Source of the DNA: Drosophila persimilis
Lineage: Eukaryota > Arthropoda > Insecta > Diptera > Drosophilidae
Assembly: GCF_003286085.1 (NCBI RefSeq)
Contig: NW_020825331.1
Location: 682,001-746,000, forward strand
Length of the DNA stretch: 64,000 nt
Reading direction: 5' to 3'
Every line of letters starts with the position of its first letter. Positions within the stretch are counted from its first letter, which is position 1. A program made the position numbers and the translations under genes. Below are positions 49,974 through 63,197 of the stretch, piece after piece. The notes under the pieces are model-generated. The model was not told the DNA's origin and ran no database searches. It saw nothing but the letters and a program-made list of their open reading frames with translations.

Positions 49974-51221
49974 TGAATGTGAGTGTATGTATGTTATTTA
50001 CAAGTCAATTGTATAATTGTTGTTGCTGTTGTTGTTCTTGTCTCGTGTCTTACATATGTATAAGTGTTACCGTTCTCGTTCTCGTTCCACTCGTAGTATT
50101 CATTTCCCTCGCACTTCGAATCGAATCGAATCGCATCGTTCATTGCATTTTCTTTAGTATGTATTTGTATTATATGATGTATATAATATATACTATATAC
50201 TATATACGATATACTATATACCACCTCATCGTTGTATGTATTTATTCATGTTTTGTCCGATTATGTTATGCGATCCAGAAATGATTTCTTCGTATGCCTT
50301 CTGTTCTGTTCACTTTTCTCCAGTTTCTGTTACTGTGTGTGTGTGTGTGTGTGTGTGTTTGTTTTGTATTTATGTATGTGTTTGTGTTTGTGTGTGTTAG
50401 ATTGCTTTATTTATTACTTAGATTGCTAAAAATTCACGTTTATATCCTCAATATAGGGGCTTTCATATATGTGTATGCCATGTATATTGTATATAGATTT
50501 GTTGTTTTGCCTTCTCCGTTCTCCGTCCGCTGTTCCGTTTTCCGGTATTTAGTTTAGACTAAAAATGTTTCCCATTGTATTATGCATATAGTATATGGGT
50601 ATATATGTATGTATGGCGTCACACATGCACACACACATAGCCATATGTATGCATGGTACCTGTATGCGGGCATGCCCGACCAATCCTGCATTCCTGCTTC
50701 TCGATTGCTCGATCACATCCCTCTATTCGATCTCCATTCACATTCCTATCCCATTTCCATTCCGTTTACGTTTCCGGTGCCGGTTTCGTTTTGCTATCGT
50801 TAAATAACTATAATCGTAATATACTCGTACTTATATGGGCCTTAGACTTAAGTGCTGCTTGTGTGTTCTCTCCTCACCAGCTACTCGCTTCTGTTTCGTT
50901 TTCGTTTTCGCTTTCGATTCATTCAAGTTTCCGTGTCACTCATTTGCAAATTTATAGACTGAGGACTACTGCGGTTTCCTTGCTTCTATCTGTGTAGATG
51001 TGTACGTGTGTCTGTGTGTTTTTGTGTGTTCGTGTGAGTGTATATATATAAATGGGCGTATATATATATACCTATATAGCTTCAAATTAAAGCTTTATTA
51101 ACCATGCTCGCGTTTTTCGTTTTCGTATTAACAAAATCAAACGTTCCATAATAATCGTACTCAAGACTCAATAATCGATAATAATAAATTACGATAACTG
51201 CACGTTATAACTAGTTAAATT

Positions 51222-51292
51222 TCCATTATCATTATAATTATCATTATAATTATAATTATCATTACCATTATCATTATCATTATCATTACCAT
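51222..51292. repeat. (ATTATC)n imperfect array
   Basis: Imperfect ATTATC/ATTATA units inside the predicted shakB 3'UTR block. Confidence 0.9.
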
Positions 51293-51345
51293 ACAATACA
51301 GTATACAGTACAAAAAAAAGATGGATCTAATCCAGCCTCGCCTCG

Positions 51346-51374
51346 CCCCGGCCCCGGCCCCGGCCCCGGCCTTG
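51346..51374. repeat. (GGCCCC)n array
   Basis: About four GC-rich hexamer copies, an island in an otherwise AT-rich block. Confidence 0.9.
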
Positions 51375-52611
51375 GCCGTCTCTGGCTAGTGTTGGATGCG
51401 TATTGAGTTACCGTTAGTTGTATATCTGTATAATTATGCTAAGTTATATGTATGTATATCTATATGTATGTATATTTATATGTGTGTGTGTGTATATATA
51501 TATATGTATATATAAGAGATACAAACTAGATGTATGTATGCACGCTTAACGCCTAAAAGTACGCTCTAGATTCGAGTTACTCTCCCTTTACTCCTCTGCA
51601 GCTCCTGTGGTTCTGTGCAGCTTTCTCAGTGGTTGTGCTTGTGGCTGTGGGTGTGGGTTTTGGTTTGGGCGTGATTGTGGTTTCTGCTTGGGTTGTCTCT
51701 TAATGGGGATGTGGATATTAAAAGGGAGATGGAGATGGACAGTAATCGGGCTAGGATTGGTTTTCAAAATGGTAATCGTCTTTTAATTGGATATGTGCGA
51801 GTGTTTCTAGTTAACAAATCAAAGAAAGGATCTCGAAAGATATTTCGCGTGAAGTTAGAGTGTACCGACAGGACAGGACTCCCTCCCCCTAGTATCTGTT
51901 TCTGTTCCTATCTGTCTGTTCCCTGGCTGGGTATGGAATCTGGAACTAGAACTCGAAGTGCTGTAGAGGGGGCTGGGCTGCTGCCTGGGTGTTCTGTGGT
52001 CGGTTCGGTTCGGTTCGGTTCTTCGAGGTCTGTTTTTTTTTTTTTAGTCTAATATTGCGTGTATAAGTTGGGTACTCTTTATCGGGTCTTTAGTGTACAA
52101 ATACGAATGCTTGGTTTGTTTTTTTTTATTTGTTTGCCATTTGTTACTGCTTTAAAATCTTTGTTTTTACTTCAGTTCTTTTTGAATTTCATTTTTGTGT
52201 AGATTTGTTCTCTGTCGGCTTCTTTTTCTTTTCGTTTTCGTTTTCTTTTTTCTGTTTCCGTTTCTGTTTCTGTTTAACCGCTTTCCCATCTGCTTTGTAT
52301 TCCATAACTTTGTAGAAATATTCAATGCATTGTTTTTATATATTAATAATTATAGTTATTCTTTAGTAATTATAATTATTATTCGTTATCAAGTTTAATC
52401 AAAATTCCTCTAGTTGAAGGCAATCGGCGAATATATTTAAAATTATTTATGCAATTATTTTACATACGTTTCTTTTCGTTTCGTTTCGTTTCGTTTCTTG
52501 GTTTTCGTGTTTATCTTTACATTACATTACGATTACGCTAGTTGACTAAACTAAGGATCTTCTGGAAAACAAGTCGAAATACAAAAAGCTCTTCCTCCTA
52601 CACTCCTACTA

Positions 52612-52670
52612 TTCCTACTCCTATTCCTACTTCTACTCCTACTCCTACTCCTACTCCTACCCCTACACGT
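52612..52670. repeat. (CTACTC)n array
   Basis: Imperfect CTACTC/CTATTC hexamers, about nine units. Confidence 0.9.
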
Positions 52671-55600
52671 ACACCTCTTTCTGCACTGCACTGCACTCCT
52701 ACATCCATTTGTCTAACTTTTGTCCAGCCTTTTGCCAGCTCGAAGGATTCTTTTCGATTCTTTCGATTCTGTGTGTTTGTTTTCGGTTTAAAAGTCATCT
52801 GAATCTGGAAAACTTAGGTGTAATTTTGCTAAAGATGTTCGCTTTCGCTCTCCATCTGGTTTACCATTCTACCGTCTTCGCTTCGTTATAAAACTTTTAC
52901 TATATATATGTATATATATATGTATGTATATATATTTTATTTTTATATGTATATGCTTGTATATAGTATATATGTATGTGTATATAGTATGGTTGCATGT
53001 GTATATATATACGCGCGTGTGTGTGTGTATTTACAGCTTAGTTGTTAGTCGTTTAAAAGATAGGCTTACTCGTAGATACGTAGCTAGGTTTTTGGTTGTT
53101 AGTAAAAAAAACATGGTCTCCTACTGCATTCTGTATTTCCGTATTTTTGAGGCTCGTTCCGCTGTCGTCATCCGCTGGGGCACTATGTACAGGGTTGCAT
53201 TTTGTTGTTCGTTTGGTTTCATTTAAAAATCACTTTAAGGCAGTTCAGTTTTCCTACACATTCAGGAAATAAATTTGTCCTCTTCTCCTAACGAGAACTT
53301 TCTGCTTCTGTTTCTGCTTTCCGGCTACTACGAAACAAAACGATTTGATCTGGGATGAAAGGAGCGGGAATCGGTGAGGAGGGAACCTCCCGCCATTAAG
53401 GGACTACGTGGGACTCAAAGAGGAGGAGGAGGAGGAGATGGGGGCTAGGAGCTAGGAGCTAGGAGCTGAGGGGTAACTGAAGTCTACGATATACATATTG
53501 CTTACGATATTCGAATGCCGCGTTTAGGAACTACTTCTGCCATAACCGAAAAAACCCGCTAAAACCAACTGAACAATTATGCTAGACTGGCTTTAAATTG
53601 GAAGACAACAACATCTGCTCCGCCATCGCTCCTCACTCGCCACCAGCTATCCCCATCGTCAGCCTCATCCCAATTCCGATACGTTCCGGTTTGTTCCGTT
53701 CCGTTCCGTTACGTTCCATTGATTCCATTCCCTGTGCAGTGTGTGCCCGGACAAAAGCCAGATGTTTTACACAAAGTACTACTATACATATGTGATATTG
53801 CCATTGGGTTTCAGTGACTTCGTTTCCGCTTCATACGCTCCATACGCCGTCCACTAATTATTGTCTGCTATTTGTTCACACACACACAAATTGATATACG
53901 CTAAATACCTAAAGTAAACCTCAACTGAAACTGAAACTGAATCCTTAATCTGAATCTGAATGTGAATCTGGATCTGCATCCTGTAGGTAGAGCAAAAGTC
54001 AAACAATTTAATTGGTTCGAGAATCGGTTCGTTCCAACGAAAGGACAACGAATATGTATAGTATGGTCTTGTCGCATGCCAGATACAATATACTGTATAA
54101 TAGGATTTCGCTTGTCGGCTACCTCTCCTCTCCTCTACTCTCCACTGTTTCTGTTTCTGTTTTTGTTTCGTCGAAATATATTCAGCAATGTTCTCTTTTG
54201 GGTTTCGTTTAGTTTCGTTTCGTTTCGTTTCTTTTCTTACTTCAACGAATGCAGTGTATATTTGCTTATTATTATTATCAATATTATTATTTGAATGCTC
54301 GATTCGATTTGGTTTAGCATCTTAAAACTCTGTCTGAGAATGTGAATTGGCAGTTTCAATTTTTGTATTCAATATATGTAGGCTTAACGGTTTGCTTTTC
54401 TTTTTACAATTTTGATTTGATTAGTATACAATTAAAAAATGTTTATTTTTGTCTAATAAAAAGTTCTCACTATTCGATTTGCTAGGGAATCAAACTAAAT
54501 TATCGTATTTTATCGTTACCATTGCGCTAATCACTCATTGATTCGATTTAAAATATACATAAGTTACGAGTATTTCACCAATATGCTTTTCACTAATTGT
54601 TTTTTGTTAGTTCGTTTCATTTCATTTCGTTTCATTTCGTTTGCGAGTGCGATTTCGATATCGATTTCGATTTGTTTCGATTCTTTTGCTGTGAATGCTG
54701 AGAAATTGACTTTCTTTGTCGTGTGCGAGAGTGTTGTGGGAAACAGTGATAATGGGACTCCGATTGGATTTGGGATGTGGATTGGAAGGATGAAAGACTA
54801 AGGGGAAATAGTGTTGGACAATGTTGGATGGCAGGGCTGCCTTTGCCTCGTTCCGATCTCAAGCTGTGCCATATCCAAAAATAAAACCCAATAAACAATA
54901 TGATATGTATACAAGTTTCGTTTTTATTGCCGAAAGAACAAATGAATGAGAAAGTATGTATGTGTTTGTGATGTGGTAGAAGATACAAAACTAAAACCTT
55001 AACTTAGCCACTGAACACTGAAGATACACAAAAACCAAACTCAAGGCCAGAACAAACAAACAAACAACTGACCAAAAAAAAAAAAAAAAACAACAACAAC
55101 AACATAAAAACCACAAACTGTGTACTGGGGTAAAAAAGTCTGAAAATCCTGGCTGAGATCAGCTGTTAAATAAAGTGATAGAGTGGAGAAGAGGGGTGGG
55201 TTTGGGACTGGGACTGGGACTGGGACTCGCATTTGCGTGGAGTGTGGACCGAATTGACCGGAGGTGAAACGTGGTGAAAAGTCCACATACATTAATTATA
55301 TCGTCTTCTGCTTTACCTGCTTATTGCTTTTCGAGTTGCATCTATGAAATGTTCTCTGTTCCGTTCCGTTCTGTTCTGTTCTGTTCTTCCTTGTTCTTAG
55401 AGCCTAGATTCAGCTATTACAATTCGTATTCTCATTTAGATATAGGTAGTATTTATACTATGCTATATATTGTATATTGCGGCAAATACTTTGAAAAATA
55501 AAGTCTTGCTTCACCGTCGCCTCACTTGTTCGTCTGTTTGTTTGTTTGTTCAATTTGAATTTCGATTAACCGATTAATTCATACACGGGGTTTTTGTTTT

Positions 55601-57420
55601 TTTTTTTTTGGTTGCGATCCGATGCGATTCAATTTTGGCTTGAACCTCCTCGGGGTTACGGGTAGAGGAGGGGGACGGGCTAGGGGTAGGGGTACGGGTA
55701 CGGGGGGTGTTACGATATTTTACAATTGCTTTTAGTTGGAGTTACGAGATGCGAGAGATTCCTTTGACTTGATTGAGCTAAACTAAGTGTTTGTTTAATC
55801 CTATCTGTGTATATACTGTACGCGTACGAGTAGGCCATACGTACAATATGTACATGCATAAGTATCGCTTTAACACTATCGACTAATGGCAATTTCCTTG
55901 TAATATGCTTACGTTTTGGTATGGTATTCCTTCCTCCGCTATAATTACATATATTTTACGAGTAAGTATCCTTTAGCTTACGATCCCATCTCCCACGATA
56001 TTTATACAGTACATTCTTCGCTTTTGCTTTTTGCTTTTCGTTTACCATTTCAGTGTGAGTGTGAGTTTATTGTATGTGTCTGTTGTCTGTTCTGTTCTGT
56101 TCTGTTCTCTCTGTTTGTGTGTGGGTTTGTGTGTTTGCGCTTAAAATCTAATACTAAGCCTCGAGAACGATAAAAAAAAAAAAAAAAACAATATGACTGT
56201 CCCATCTTCTTCAGTTGTTTTACTTTACATATGTTCAGTTTCGAACTAGAATTATGTGTACACTTACTTCGGCTATAAGCTGTTAAAAAAAATACGCTAA
56301 AATTACTTATTACCATTTATTGTTATAATTATTGTTTTTTTGCATCGACTACATGCTGCCGCTACTGCTGCTGCTCCTCCATCCCCATCTCTATGCCCAT
56401 CCCATCTCTACTTTGAGTTTCATAGGGATATATTCGGAGCTCCTCCTGCCTTTCCCTTACATTTCCATTGGCTAAAATCTAATGCGTCTTTGAGTATGCT
56501 GTGTGATGTGATTTTATAAAAAAAAAAAAAAAACACACAAAAGAAAAGAAAAAAGGAAAAATGCATCTACTTTGAATTAGTTGCCAGAATAAAAAAAACG
56601 TGAGCGGATTAATTCCTTGTGAGCACATTCATCGGCAATTCCTAATTTTGAGTTAGAGTTCGAGAATTCGAGACAAGGAACATTGTTTTGTAGCCAATTC
56701 CTGTTTTATGTGAGGCATTGCAGCTGCTCTCCACTACCTAAATATGTATATGCCCTGTCCCACTCCCTTCCCAATTTCTTAGCCAACCTATGTATTTTTT
56801 GTAACTATTTTAATTTGATTTTTGAATTATTTCTGTTGGCAGTGACATTTTGCATTATTGGCTTGGCTTCGTCTGGCTGTGTCTGGTTCGTCATTGGTCG
56901 TCCTTTTCAGAGATGCAAATATAAAGATTGAAGTTGTCGAATGGTGATAGTAAGGCTGATCTCTGGGGCAAATGGAAAACTCTTGAGGCATTGGTGACTG
57001 TTGATTTGGTCCTTTTCACTTTGGTATTTGGTTTAATTGGAAAACGCAAGACTAATCGGAAAGTAAGGAATGAAGAAATCAGTGATACAGATGACAGATA
57101 GACATGAAGATTGCCTGAACTCAAAGGGTGCGCTTCAAAAAGGTTTCTTGGACGGATATTACAATTTGCAGCACAATATGAAATCGAATCGAGACGAATC
57201 GAGTCGAGTTCTATGTGGAGTGGATGAATCTACGAGTACGAATGTACATGGTATGTGGCTTGGCTGATGGGGTTGATCCTAGGCTCTAAGGCTACGTAAG
57301 TATCTGTGTGCTCGTGGGGCGGGGGGCAGATCGGGGGGTAGCTGGAGTTGCTGCAATGCCTTTGACTTTGACTTTATGTTAGGGAGGAATTGTCGAATCA
57401 AAAACGTATGAAATATTATC

Positions 57421-57447
57421 CATATTATTATTATTATTATTATTAAT
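57421..57447. repeat. (ATT)n microsatellite
   Basis: Trinucleotide run of about eight units. Confidence 0.95.
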
Positions 57448-57720
57448 TATATTATCATTATGATTACAATTGATTTATGTGGCAAAGCATTATCCATTTC
57501 TTTCTTTATTTGGGTTTTTGTTTTTTTTTTTTTGGTTTTTTCTTGTGGTTGCGGTTGAGATTTAGGCATATTTTCGTATAGAGAGATAGAGAGAGAGAGA
57601 GAGAGAATTATCTGAGTATGCTCTATTATTAGTTGAGTTAATTGATTTATGCTGTGAATGTTTGCTGCTCTCTTTTTTGCTGAATGATCGATAATATTAC
57701 ATATATTTGATTTATATACT

Positions 57721-57778
57721 ATGTGTGTGTGTGTGTGTGTGGTGTGTTTGTGTGTGTCTCTGAGTGTGTGTGTGTTGT
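57721..57778. repeat. (GT)n microsatellite, interrupted
   Basis: GT run with short interruptions; further GT arrays in the block lie near 49.83-49.98 and 50.33-50.40 kb. Confidence 0.9.
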
Positions 57779-60045
57779 TGTTGTATGCATGAACATCATT
57801 GTCTTCTCTTTTTATAAGTTGAAAATATTACTCCATGAGTGTGTCTCCGTCTGTGTGTCAGTGTCTGTATCTGTATCTGTATCTGTATCTGAGTCTGTCT
57901 GTTTGTTGTTTCGGTTATATGTTTGTATGTATGTGTGTATGCATGTTTGTATGTTTGTATGTATAATGATGCGCGCTAAATTTTCGATCTAATTAAATTA
58001 TGTAAGTGTATTTTTTGTTTTGTTTTCTTGTTCGGTTTTTTCGGTATTAATGCTTATTTCATGGTATTTTCTCCGTGTTTTTTACTTCTTCTCCCATTTC
58101 CATTGCTCTGAACTCTTTCTTGATATTTACTGATATTTTTTGTTCGTTTGGTTTATCTTTTATCTGCTCATTGTTTTTTGGTTTTTTTGTGTTTTTTCTT
58201 TTTCACCCCATTTTTGTATAGAAAAAATTCTGTTTTCGGTTTTCATTTTTTGGTATTTTTTTGTTGTTGTTGTAGGTTCTTATTTTTTTTGTTTTTTGGT
58301 TTGTTTTTCATTTCATTTGTTTGTGGTTTTGTTTTTGTTTTTGTTTTTGTTGTTCATTTGTTTAGCGGGTAATACAAATGCTTAGAGTTAGAAAAAAAAA
58401 GTTGTTATCAATATATATATAATATATATATATACGGATTCATATACATACTATGCATAGAATTACATATTTGTTGTATGCTTGACTTAGTTAACCTACA
58501 TTCGAATACATGAACACTTCAAGATATCATTGTAATAAGTAATTTAATTGAATTGAATTTAATTTAATTAAACCTTTACTTCTGCCTTCTTCTGCCGCTT
58601 ATCTCACTTCCGGCTTCCGGCTTCCGCCTTCCGCTTCCTCTCTTATTCCGCTTCCTACGAGTATTCCGCCGCCTGTTCTCTCGCTGCCACGTTCCACTGT
58701 ATGTTGCGGCATGGCCGAGATTCCATTTTCCGGTAGAGATTAACCTTCTACTTCTCCTCGATCTCCGTCTCTCGTTTTTGTTGTTGTTACAGTATTTCGC
58801 GCATCGTTGGTGACTTTGTTGTTGGTTGTTGGTGTTTCTTCTTCGATGCTGATGTTTTGTGGAGCCTACTCTTAGCTCCTCTTATTTTATATTGGGGTTA
58901 ATACAGAAATGCAATTTTCCGCGGGCGTCGTCTCGACTTAGTTGATGTTTGGTTTAGTTACTGCTGCATGACAAGCAAAGTGCGATGTGCTTTTGTGTGT
59001 GTGTGTGTCCGTGTATGTGTGTGTGTTCTACGGGGCGTATGATTGATGCCTAGTGATGTCTGTGTGCTTGTGTCCGTGTGGGTGAGATTGAGATGCTCTG
59101 AGAGAGACAGAGCAAGAGCGAGAGCACTGTGCTAACACCCATTTCCCCATTTCCACCTCCTCGTCTGTCCATGTCCTTGGCCGCACACACTCCTTGTACT
59201 TGTCCTTTGGGGCAACTTTTCTATTTAATCGCGCGCCAGCTTGTTGCGGCACGCTCTTGTGACTTGTATCCATGTGACACGCGCCCGGACGCAGGCGCTA
59301 CGTGCATCCGGTTGCATTGTCCGGCCCGGGGCAACTGCCCAAATGGCAGTCCCCGATCCACTTCTTTCCTCTGGCTGCTTTATGCATAGCATCCATTCTT
59401 GATTGACTGACGACTGACTGATCGATCACCGATCTCTGACGATCTAGCGACTCTTATTTCTGTTGTTGTTGCTTTGCTGGTTGATTTCATTCTTGCTATT
59501 CCTCTGGCTATTCATTTCCCATGAATATTCCGCTTCTGCCTCTGCCTCCGCCTCCGCTCGCACTTTTGGTACAGTTGAGTCCGCTTTGCTTCCTTCTAGT
59601 GGTGTGGTGTGTGGCTCGATGGTTGTTGTAGTTATCGTTATTGGTGTTACTATCGACTATCGCCTATCGTTAGTTCCGTTCCGCGTTCTGCTCCGTCCTG
59701 CTGCTCAGCTCCTGTCTGTAGCTGGATCTGATCCAATCTGATCTCATATCTGATGTGAGTTGAGTTGAAATGTATGACTGCGATTGCGACTGCGCTGACG
59801 ATAGTTTTTTTGGTTGTATTTTTTGAAGATACGTTTTTTTAGACTTTTTTAAACATGTTTTTGAACTTTTTCATGAAGCGGCTGCTGCTGTGATCGTTGT
59901 ACTTGCTGTGGCTGCTGCTGTGGGTGTGGTGTTTTTTTTTCTTGTGGTTTTTGCAGTTGTTTTTTTTTTTAGTTAGTTACTTTTTTGATGGTTTTCAGTT
60001 GGAGACGACAAATTGCATTTTGTATTGTTTCTAATACTCCCAATA

Positions 60046-63000
60046 TCATGCATCCTGTATTTCACCTTTCAATCCAGGCACCCTGTGGTGTTGGTTATGT
60101 CCTAAACGATTCGCTAAGTCCTGTACAACATCACGAAATATAACTGTATCTATGTTTTCACCTAGTAAATACAACAAAAACCAATCGCCCATCTTCGAAC
60201 GACGAACGATTATTTCAATAGCGTCACGACGCACTAACCTGCAATTGGAATCGAAATCATAAGTATCCAGGAAGCGAAGGGGAATCCCCAACTCACCTAA
60301 ATCGCATACGAAATAAGTAGACCCTCATTCGAGGCGAGAATATAATAACCACCCTGTATATTAGCGTTAACATCGTGAGAAACGTTAATAAGATAAACCA
60401 AAACCAAAGGAAAATGTAAATCTTCTCGTTAACAACATTTAATGGTAAAATGCAAATGGCGTCGTGTTTCTCCACCTGAAAGATAACAATTGCAACGGAT
60501 TGCACATTAATGGCCGCAAAAAGAGTTACAGTTACTGTTTTCGCGACTCACCTCCCCACTTGAACCATATTTAAAAAATGTACATTTGGTCATTCTGGGA
60601 AAAATGTAAATCATAGGATCCATGCGGTCTTCTTGATCGGTCTCCATATAATCTATCACATCCAGGCCAAATGTCATAAATTCGCCATCGAAAAATCGAT
60701 TCATAAGAAACATTTGACCTGCAAAGAAACACAAACAGAATTTAGATCCAATTCTCTAACACTCTTCGTTTCGTTCCGTTTCGTTCCGTTCCGTTTCGCA
60801 CCCGCCCTCTTTGGACTTTCCTTGGGCCATGTAATTGATGGGCTTCCCCCATCCCTATCTCCCTCTCTTTCTCCCTCTCCCCCATGCGAGTTTGGATGCT
60901 CTGTGTTAATTCTGTGTTAACAATTTGTAAATTATCCGATTCGATCTCGGCTGAAGGCACATGGTGCCAGCGAACCCACACCCACACCCGAAGCGGGCTG
61001 ATGGATCAGCGACTGTAAACGATTCGAAACCGAATCAATATACTCGAACTTTACCCAACCCCTGGCCCTCCCACTACCCCTATCCTCCAGTTGCGGTTGC
61101 AATACAATTAATTACAAATTCAAGATACTTTTTGGGGGTGTGGGCGATAGATACATCAATTGTTCGGGTTAATTGGGGGCTATTATCCGGAGGTGGCTGT
61201 ACCCGTGGAGGAAGTTCAATGAACAACAACTCTGTGCGTTGTTTTCTGAATATATATTCATGTCCAAGAACTTACTAGCAAACGCTAGTCGAAGCACCCG
61301 ACTATTATTCAGTTGCGTACTTTCTATATAAAATGCTAGTTGAAAATCGGGCCCCAACGCCCAATCCGTTGGTCGGACACCTCATAGGTTCTTGGACCCT
61401 AGTACATTCCTACCATCCGATCCGAACGATTCTGGATCTACTTCTTGCGTATATGGCTAATTGATCAGCTATATGATCACTATATCCCTCCCGTAAATTG
61501 ATTGCGGCAGATCCATCACTCCCCTCCTATAGCCGTCACATCGCAGACCAATTAGGCAGTGCGTTTCCCAACGCGGCCCATTGTCTATGGGAGATGTCAG
61601 CCATTTTGTGTGGCTTGTGGGACGAAGGGATGTGTGCAGGGTAACCCGCATTATCGGCATTATTATTGTTTATTTCCCATGTTTTCTGACAGTTCATTAT
61701 TTTGTCAGATTTCGGATTTCAGAGCGCGCGCCCCGAGAACCGAGCCACGAGATAAAACACAGAAAGAAGTACGGGATACACTGTATCTGCATCTGCATCT
61801 GTGGCTGTAGATGTAGATGTATCTGTGTTTATTTTGATTCGCGGCTACGGTGCGGTCAGTCAATAAAAATTCGTCATTGATTTTTCGGCAGAAAGAATAT
61901 CGAAATCGGAACGTGCGAGAGGAGAGTGGATAGTCTCTGTGGTGTTAACCCCGAAAAATTTGTTTACTAAAGTTGCCATCGAGCACTGGCACTGGCACTG
62001 GCACGGGCACGGGCACCTGGTATCCCAATTGAGAACAGATCAGGTCAAACGAGAGCAGGCTGATTCATTGGAACATCGTCACCCCATTTCGGGAAGCTAA
62101 TTAGTTCTGATTGTGGATCAGAGAGCGAAGGAATTGGAACATCATCAGCCCGTTTGGGCACAAGACCCAAGACCGATCGACGGACAAACGAGAGAGCAGA
62201 TTAGATCTGAATAAATCTACTCAAATCAGATATGAGTAGGTCTAGGCAGATCAGTGGCATGTGAATAGTTATAGTAGACAGATCAGAGGCATTGGAACAT
62301 CCATCAGACACACACATTGGCGGACCCAATCAGATCTGGTCCCAATAGAGATCAGCAGATCAGATCTGAATGGGTCTAGGTAGATCCCAGTAGATCATCT
62401 CCATCCATCCGTCCGTCCATCCGGCCATCCGGCTATCCGGCCATCCGGCCATCCGTCCATCCACGACTCGACTGCAGTTCCGGTGCTGCACTGCTACTCA
62501 CCTATCACATTTATAAGGGCGAGCAGCTCACACACGTAATATCTGTACGCCCACCAATTGTGATATCTGGAAGAGAAAAGGGAAAAGTAGGAGGAAAGAG
62601 GTGGAAACAAGACAATTAGAAGTGAATCAGTGAATAGTATTTGCTTGCTTTGTAAATAAATATATTCGAATGGCAAATCTTGTTTAAGTTTCCTTTGTCT
62701 TTTTTCTTTTTCTTTTTTTTTTGCTGAGAAACCGAGGCTGAGTCACGCTCGAATTCGTGGGCAGAATCGTTGATTATCGGGCAGAATGTTTTCTGGGAAT
62801 TGAAACGTTTTAGCAGCAATGGTCAGGGAAGTGTCAGCAATATATCAGCATTTCGTGGAAATGTTTCGGAATTTGCGAGTACGTTCCCTCGTCTCGCATT
62901 TGAGTACGAATCAGATATTGAATATTCCGCTCATCCGAAAGTGCTGATTACTGTGCTATGGACACATTTAAAGGCAAAAGAAACTTGAGGAACCATTTTG

Positions 63001-63197
63001 TGGGTCTTAATAAATTTACAAGATACATTTTAGAGTACTCACCTTAAATTTTCCCACAAATAATCTAAAAGTAATTTCTTTTTTTGTTTTTTCTCGGCTT
63101 CGGAACAAATGCCTATGTCTAAGTCCATGATGAGCGCATGAATCTTGCCACCCTCCCAAGATTTCCACAGCCATCTTGGTGTATAAAATAAGATTGC
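60046..63197 (-). CDS. shakB: shaking-B innexin, last five coding exons (5' part outside window)
   Basis: Innexin subunit of invertebrate gap junctions and electrical synapses, in the plasma membrane. Five exons on the minus strand: 63197-63043, 62566-62502, 60718-60552, 60475-60297 and 60238-60046. Every junction is GT-AG and keeps frame, giving 252 codons plus stop, which would be about residues 121-372 of the 372-residue family protein. Visible landmarks: the end of TM2 with [15 protein letters not shown], a cytoplasmic loop with [11 protein letters not shown]3 ([20 protein letters not shown]), the second extracellular loop with two cysteines (TKCTFFKYG and [10 protein letters not shown]), TM4 ([20 protein letters not shown]), and a cytoplasmic tail ending LKGEIQDA. 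Introns are 476, 1783, 76 and 58 nt. From memory, D. melanogaster differs at a few residues (ITFGLKVIDYM there, [11 protein letters not shown] here; MIYMFPRM there, MIYIFPRM here). The N-terminal coding exons and the alternative promoters of this gene are not in the window. Confidence 0.97.
60719..62501 (-). other. shakB: shakB intron (1783 nt) with degenerate repeats
   Basis: Largest shakB intron in the window, bounded by GTGAGT (from 62501) and a TTTGCAG acceptor (ending 60719). It holds a simple CGTTT/CGTTC stretch near 60.77-60.80 kb, a perfect six-base hairpin with a four-base loop at 61274-61289, a CATCTG array near 61.79 kb, a GGCACT array near 61.99 kb, a run of degenerate repeats at 62030-62400 and a CCATCCGG array at 62400-62462. 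No exon-like segment seen. Confidence 0.75.
62567..63042 (-). other. shakB: shakB intron (476 nt)
   Basis: Intron between the first two shakB exons of the window, GTGAGT donor at 63042 and a TTCCAG acceptor ending at 62567. It contains a long pyrimidine-rich tract at 62690-62722 on the plus strand (purine-rich in the transcript). No further feature seen. Confidence 0.85.

Larger units (their letters stand above)
49240..60045 (-). other. shakB: Probable long 3'UTR of shakB
   Basis: About 10.8 kb directly downstream of the shakB stop has no plausible gene. On the plus strand it is strongly T-rich with GT, TTTTG and TTTCG runs, so a shakB transcript would be A-rich with CA, CAAAA and CGAAA runs. 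That is a texture I associate with long neural 3'UTRs in Drosophila. The bias starts near 49.24 kb and runs to the stop codon, with a local reversal near 54.9-55.1 kb. All open frames here are low-complexity Cys/Val or Phe/Leu translations of simple repeats. The extent is an inference from composition; a shorter UTR followed by spacer is possible. Confidence 0.5.

Noticed and set aside
49256-50430. Phe/Val/Cys-rich plus frames in the T-rich block
   Set aside because: Direct translations of TTTTG and GTGTGT runs.
54000-54030. tRNA B-box-like GGTTCGAGAAT
   Set aside because: No A box or cloverleaf around it; it is part of a TTCG-rich stretch.
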